Below, piece by piece: positions 60,638-64,000 of a stretch of 64,000 nucleotides of DNA. Source of the stretch: Syntrophus gentianae (GTDB lineage Bacteria; Desulfobacterota; Syntrophia; Syntrophales; Syntrophaceae). The stretch lies in the NCBI RefSeq assembly GCF_900109885.1, contig NZ_FOBS01000010.1, positions 1 to 64,000 of the forward strand, in the 5' to 3' direction. The position numbers and the translations under genes were made by a program. Numbering within the stretch: the stretch's first letter is position 1; every line of letters begins with the position of its first letter. A model generated the notes under the pieces. It had not been told where the DNA came from and made no database searches. It saw only the letters and a program-made list of their open reading frames with translations.

Positions 60638-61255
60638 ATGGAGGAGCCACAAGTCGAAAGAAAAATCGTTGTTACAGATGATGTTATCAGAATTCTTTGC
60701 AGCTCTGTTGAATCAGTTCTTTCGAATACAATAAGAAGCGACATCTTCATCTCGCCCATGGTAAAGGAGCTTGAGAGTACCTGTTTGAAACCGGACATCG
60801 GTTGTTTCGTCCTTTTTCAGGGTGACTTTTCCGGATTGATCATTATCAATTTTACAAAAGATGCGGCCATGGAAATTTACAGGAACTACCTGATCGGAAT
60901 GGGCATGCCTGAGGACGACTTGGCGCAAAACCATACTACTGATGAAGTAGCAAGCAGCCTTGGCGAATTACTCAATCAATGTGTCGGCAAGTTTCGTTTC
61001 GATCTGGAAAATAAAACCGGCATTTTTGTGAATCAAAATCAACCTAAAATGCTGGTGGTCAATGAGTCGGTGCAAATTGCAATCGAAATGGGCATTGAGA
61101 GACAGCAACTACGGCAGATCTCCTTCAAAACGGTTAATGGAAATCGTTTTTACCTTGAGGTTGCCTTGCCGGACATCAAGTTTTATTCACTATTTGATTT
61201 TCATAAAGTAGAGCTTCCCGATATCGAAGATATGCTTGCCCAGGGAAAAGGCTGA
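60638..61255 (+). CDS. DUF3334-like protein (CheX/CheC-like fold suspected)
   Basis: The 205-residue soluble protein shows CLKPDIGCFVLFQGDFSGLIIINF, then AAMEIYRNYLIGMGMP and HTTDEVASSLGELLNQCVGKF. From memory these segments match the DUF3334 family, and the pattern of a strand-rich sheet and a helix with an E-x2-N-like stretch (GELLN) is reminiscent of CheX/CheC phosphatases. The function is not established. CATAGGAGGGAAAAACC precedes the ATG. A sigma-54-like site upstream and a GGDEF gene 74 bp downstream suggest a signalling or motility role. Confidence 0.55.
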   Translation: MEEPQVERKIVVTDDVIRILCSSVESVLSNTIRSDIFISPMVKELESTCLKPDIGCFVLFQGDFSGLIIINFTKDAAMEIYRNYLIGMGMPEDDLAQNHTTDEVASSLGELLNQCVGKFRFDLENKTGIFVNQNQPKMLVVNESVQIAIEMGIERQQLRQISFKTVNGNRFYLEVALPDIKFYSLFDFHKVELPDIEDMLAQGKG

Positions 61256-61329
61256 GCATCGTCTATTATTTAAGAATCGCTGACTCAACGCATCCTGTTT
61301 TTTCTGACCATCCGTAGGAGCAATTGCCT

Positions 61330-62316
61330 GTGAAAAAGAAACACTATGCCGAAGAATTGGAAGAAAGTATCCAAGTAAGAGAAGAAGAATCCATCGGAGG
61401 CGTTCAGGCTAAGGAGGTTCGGCGGGCATATGAAAAGGCATTGAATTGTATCTATGGTGTCTGTAATCTCATCGATACGCCGGGCATTTTTATGGAGGAG
61501 ATCATACAGGAAACGTCGGCCCTTTTGCCTTCAGCACTGCAGTTTCCTGATCTTGCCTGTGCCAGAATCACCGTGAAGGATCAAACCTACGAGACGGAGA
61601 ATTTTAATGAAAGTTCATGGCGGTTAGTCAGTGATATCAAACTACGTGGTGTTGCAGCTGGAGCGGTGGAGGCGTATTACCGGCAGGAACCTCATCCCAG
61701 GGGTCAGAATCCTTTTTTACCGGAAGAAGTCAAACTGATCGATATCGTGGCCAATTACCTGGGACTCGTTATCGAACGGAAAAATGCTGAGGAGGAGATC
61801 ATGCACCTGGCGACGCACGACGCATTGACGGATCTACCTACCCTTCTATTGGCCAGGGACCGCCTTGGTATAGCGATCAGCCTGGCACGCCGGAATAAAA
61901 CAACGGTTGCAGTGATGTATGTCGACCTTGATGGGTTTAAGGTCATCAATGATAATCTTGGTCATGAAGCTGGAGATTACATTCTGATCAGAACAGTCCA
62001 GCGCCTCCTCGCCTGTGTCCGCGAAAGCGATACGGTGGCCCGCGTCGGGGGGGATGAGTTTCTTATTATTGCCTCAGAAATTCATGACTCTGAGAATGCA
62101 GCCAAAATCGCCGAACGGGCCGGTTCTTTCATATCCCAGCCGATCATCTTCAAGAGAAAAAAGACAATTCTTGGCAGCGTAAGCATCGGAATTGCCCTTT
62201 ATCCAAACGATGGCATCGAGATGGAAGACCTTATCAGGAAATCCGAAGAGGCCATGCATAAAATGAAGAAATCCGGGAAGAAAGAAGGATTTCGTTTTGC
62301 AGATCATCCCGTTTAA
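61330..62316 (+). CDS. GGDEF domain protein, putative diguanylate cyclase
   Basis: The 328-residue protein has an N-terminal region to about residue 145 that resembles a GAF-type sensor (LQFPDLACARITVKDQTYE and GVAAGAVEAYYRQEP). The C-terminal GGDEF domain starts with ATHDALTDLPTLLLARDRL and contains the active-site RVGGDEFLIIASEI. A typical inhibitory RxxD site is not obvious before it. It should make cyclic di-GMP from GTP. The GTG 61330 start has AGGAG 9 nt ahead; TTG 61324 is too close. Motif intactness argues for activity. Confidence 0.88.
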   Translation: MKKKHYAEELEESIQVREEESIGGVQAKEVRRAYEKALNCIYGVCNLIDTPGIFMEEIIQETSALLPSALQFPDLACARITVKDQTYETENFNESSWRLVSDIKLRGVAAGAVEAYYRQEPHPRGQNPFLPEEVKLIDIVANYLGLVIERKNAEEEIMHLATHDALTDLPTLLLARDRLGIAISLARRNKTTVAVMYVDLDGFKVINDNLGHEAGDYILIRTVQRLLACVRESDTVARVGGDEFLIIASEIHDSENAAKIAERAGSFISQPIIFKRKKTILGSVSIGIALYPNDGIEMEDLIRKSEEAMHKMKKSGKKEGFRFADHPV

Positions 62317-62343
62317 CTTCAGCCTTGTAAAAAGAAGAAGAAT

Positions 62344-63573
62344 TTAGAGCAACGCCAGACTGTCCGCCAGGGCCATGCCCGTCCGGGTCGGTTGTAAACG
62401 GCCGGCGGTGATTTTCAAATGTCCCGCCGCAAGAAGCGGTTCAAGGGCATGCTTCTTCTTGGTCCATAGATCAAATCCAAACTTTTCCGAAAAGGATTTC
62501 AGATCGATCCCCGCCTTGGTCCGAAAACCGAGAAAAAGCGTTTCCAGTTGGAGCTCGTCCTCCGTTAATATTTCGCAGTTCTCCACGGGCCGTTCCCCTC
62601 TGCTCAACCGAAGGAGGTAACTATCCAGGGAACGAACATTCTCCCAGCGCTTTTTCCCATCAAAAGAATGCGCCGCCGGTCCCAGTCCAAGATATGGGAT
62701 ATGCTGCCAGTATTTTGAATTGTGCCGGGAGATGCGACATGCCCCAAGGGCGAAGTTGGAAACTTCATAGTGACAATATCCCGCGTCTTCGAGAAATTCC
62801 GAAGTCTCCATAAAAAACTCAAAGAGTTCATCGTTATCCGGCATTTTAAAGAGACCCTGGGCGCAGGCCTTGCCGAGAGGCGTGTCCGGTTCGACCGTGA
62901 GCTGGTAGCAGGAGAGATGGGGAATCTTCAAAGATAAAACCTGCTCTAAAGTCATTTTCCAGGAATGTCGGTTCTGTCCGGGAATCCCATAGATGAGGTC
63001 GATGCCGAAATTGTCGAAACCGGCCTGCCGGGCAGCCATAATGGCTTGGAGTGCCTGATTGCTGCTGTGTCTTCGCCCTAGAAAGTCAAGGATCTTATCC
63101 TCAAAGGACTGTGATCCGATGTTCAGTCGGTTGATCCCCAGGAGGCGAATCTGCTCCAGGAAAGAAACATCAATATCGGCAGGATTGACTTCCAGGGTAA
63201 CTTCGGCATCTTCTGTAAATTCAAAGTTCTGCCGCAGATGAGATAAGAGGTCTGCCAGCTGAAGAGGAGTCAGAATCGAGGGAGTGCCGCCGCCGATATA
63301 CAGGGTGTCGAAGGAATCAAAAACCCTCCGTTGGAGAAGGACTTCTTGATAAAGAGATGTCAGGAAAGCGGGAATCTTCTGCTTCCCGGTTACGGAAAAG
63401 AAATTGCAGTAACGGCACTTGCTTCCGCAGAAAGGAATGTGAAGATATAGACCGGGGCGCTTTCCTTCTGGACATGCGGCGAGAAATTCAGCCCGAGAAT
63501 TCTCTTGACCTCCCGGAATGATCTCTTCCTTCGGAAAAATCTGCATATCTGTTGTCGAAATCTCAGTCGGCAT
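62344..63573 (-). CDS. hemW: HemW-type radical SAM protein (heme chaperone, coproporphyrinogen oxidase-like)
   Basis: The 409-residue protein has a radical SAM core with the HemW cluster motif C-x3-C-x2-C in [16 protein letters not shown] near residue 50. [23 protein letters not shown] and [12 protein letters not shown] follow. The C-terminal HemN-like domain has YEVSNFA and [11 protein letters not shown]. HemW delivers heme rather than oxidising coproporphyrinogen, unlike HemN with its different cysteine context. An N-terminal extension of about 35 residues precedes the core. The ATG 63573 start overlaps the lepA end by 11 bp. Confidence 0.9.
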   Translation of the reverse strand: MPTEISTTDMQIFPKEEIIPGGQENSRAEFLAACPEGKRPGLYLHIPFCGSKCRYCNFFSVTGKQKIPAFLTSLYQEVLLQRRVFDSFDTLYIGGGTPSILTPLQLADLLSHLRQNFEFTEDAEVTLEVNPADIDVSFLEQIRLLGINRLNIGSQSFEDKILDFLGRRHSSNQALQAIMAARQAGFDNFGIDLIYGIPGQNRHSWKMTLEQVLSLKIPHLSCYQLTVEPDTPLGKACAQGLFKMPDNDELFEFFMETSEFLEDAGYCHYEVSNFALGACRISRHNSKYWQHIPYLGLGPAAHSFDGKKRWENVRSLDSYLLRLSRGERPVENCEILTEDELQLETLFLGFRTKAGIDLKSFSEKFGFDLWTKKKHALEPLLAAGHLKITAGRLQPTRTGMALADSLALL

Positions 63574-64000
63574 CCGATTTCAATACGGCGAGAAAGGCAC
63601 TCTGGGGAATGCTGACCTGTCCGATCATCTTCATGCGCTTCTTGCCTTTCTTCTGCTTTTCCAGAAGTTTGCGCTTCCGGGAAATGTCGCCGCCATAACA
63701 TTTGGCGATGACGTCCTTGCGGAAAGCTGAGATGGTGGACCGGGAGATGATTTCTCCGCCGATGGCCCCCTGAATGGCGATCTTGAACATCTGGCGCGGT
63801 ATTTCCTCCTTGAGCCGCTCGCAGGCCTGAAGTCCGCGGGCCCTTGCCCGGTCCCGGTGAACAATCTGGGACAGGGCATCCACCCGTTCCCCATTGACCA
63901 GGATGTCCAGGAGAATCAGCTGGCCTTCCCGATAGTCGATCACTTCATAGTCGAAGGAACCGTAACCCTGCGTGACGGATTTGAAGCGGTCATAGAAATC
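63563..64000 (-). CDS. lepA: elongation factor 4 (LepA), C-terminal part
   Basis: The frame is open from the window edge (base 64000) to TGA 63565-63563 and encodes the last 145 residues. [17 protein letters not shown] is the LepA domain V signature, and [40 protein letters not shown] is the LepA-specific C-terminal domain. LepA is a ribosomal GTPase acting in initiation and back-translocation; its GTPase domain lies outside the window. hemW follows with an 11-bp overlap, a common lepA-hemW arrangement. Confidence 0.95.
   Translation of the reverse strand, partial: DFYDRFKSVTQGYGSFDYEVIDYREGQLILLDILVNGERVDALSQIVHRDRARARGLQACERLKEEIPRQMFKIAIQGAIGGEIISRSTISAFRKDVIAKCYGGDISRKRKLLEKQKKGKKRMKMIGQVSIPQSAFLAVLKSDAD

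Overview
This window reads as a chromosomal segment of an anaerobic deltaproteobacterium (Desulfobacterota). A Syntrophus-like member of the Syntrophales is my best guess. The guess rests on moderate GC, an NfnAB electron-bifurcating transhydrogenase pair, pyruvate,water dikinase, ferredoxin-thioredoxin-reductase-type iron-sulfur proteins, and the gene neighbourhoods rnpB/zinc-ribbon protein and tig-clpP-clpX-lon. No rRNA is present, so the taxonomy is inference.

Layout. 1-1.6 kb is a small accessory patch: the 3' end of an IS66 transposase, IS21-like terminal repeats, a RHH/RelE toxin-antitoxin pair lying between two copies of a 92-bp palindromic repeat, and a radC fragment cut off exactly at one repeat. 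1.6-10.2 kb holds a small orphan gene, a YkgJ-type cysteine-cluster protein, nfnAB, an orphan signal-peptide-bearing atpE, ppsA preceded by a 13-codon reading frame, RNase P RNA, a zinc-ribbon coiled-coil protein and a CAU tRNA that is probably tRNA-Ile2. 10.3-18.5 kb is a minus-strand block: MATE transporter, queF-patB (overlapping), glutaredoxin-FTR (overlapping), a TPP enzyme of the acetolactate synthase family, then a four-gene set of DUF493, an unknown, a methyltransferase and a carotenoid-biosynthesis-family membrane protein.

18.6-31.7 kb is mainly plus-strand housekeeping: miaA with a coupled glycosyltransferase-like gene, a PpiC lipoprotein chaperone, then gph-tilS-ftsH-folP-acpS-tsaE-lysC-comEA-like. 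31.8-39.1 kb carries a lytic transglycosylase, four tRNAs (Pro, Leu, Val, Asp) with recognisable promoters, and the tig-clpP-clpX-lon proteostasis cluster. 39.3-44.9 kb has a radical SAM gene, lnt, prfB with its programmed +1 frameshift, and an MltD-like transglycosylase with two LysM domains plus the stump of a third.

45-55 kb is minus-strand: phoH-pgpH-ybeY, an M20 peptidase, an active/inactive M16 peptidase pair with a small membrane protein, a decayed-looking reading frame, and a B12-binding-type radical SAM gene. 55-60.3 kb is plus-strand: coaBC, a family 4 uracil-DNA glycosylase, nfeD-slipin, a small membrane protein and a HAD phosphatase. 60.6-62.3 kb has a DUF3334-like (CheX-like) protein and a GGDEF protein downstream of a candidate sigma-54 promoter. 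The window closes with hemW and the 3' end of lepA on the minus strand.

Most of the window is ordinary core genome. The material most worth a second look is the repeat-flanked toxin-antitoxin cassette, the ppsA leader frame, the Grx/FTR cassette, the eroded mltD C-terminus with its terminator buried inside ybeY, the frameshifted frame at 53.4 kb, and the sigma-54/DUF3334/GGDEF unit. I saw no CRISPR array, prophage, or clearly new multi-gene defence system.
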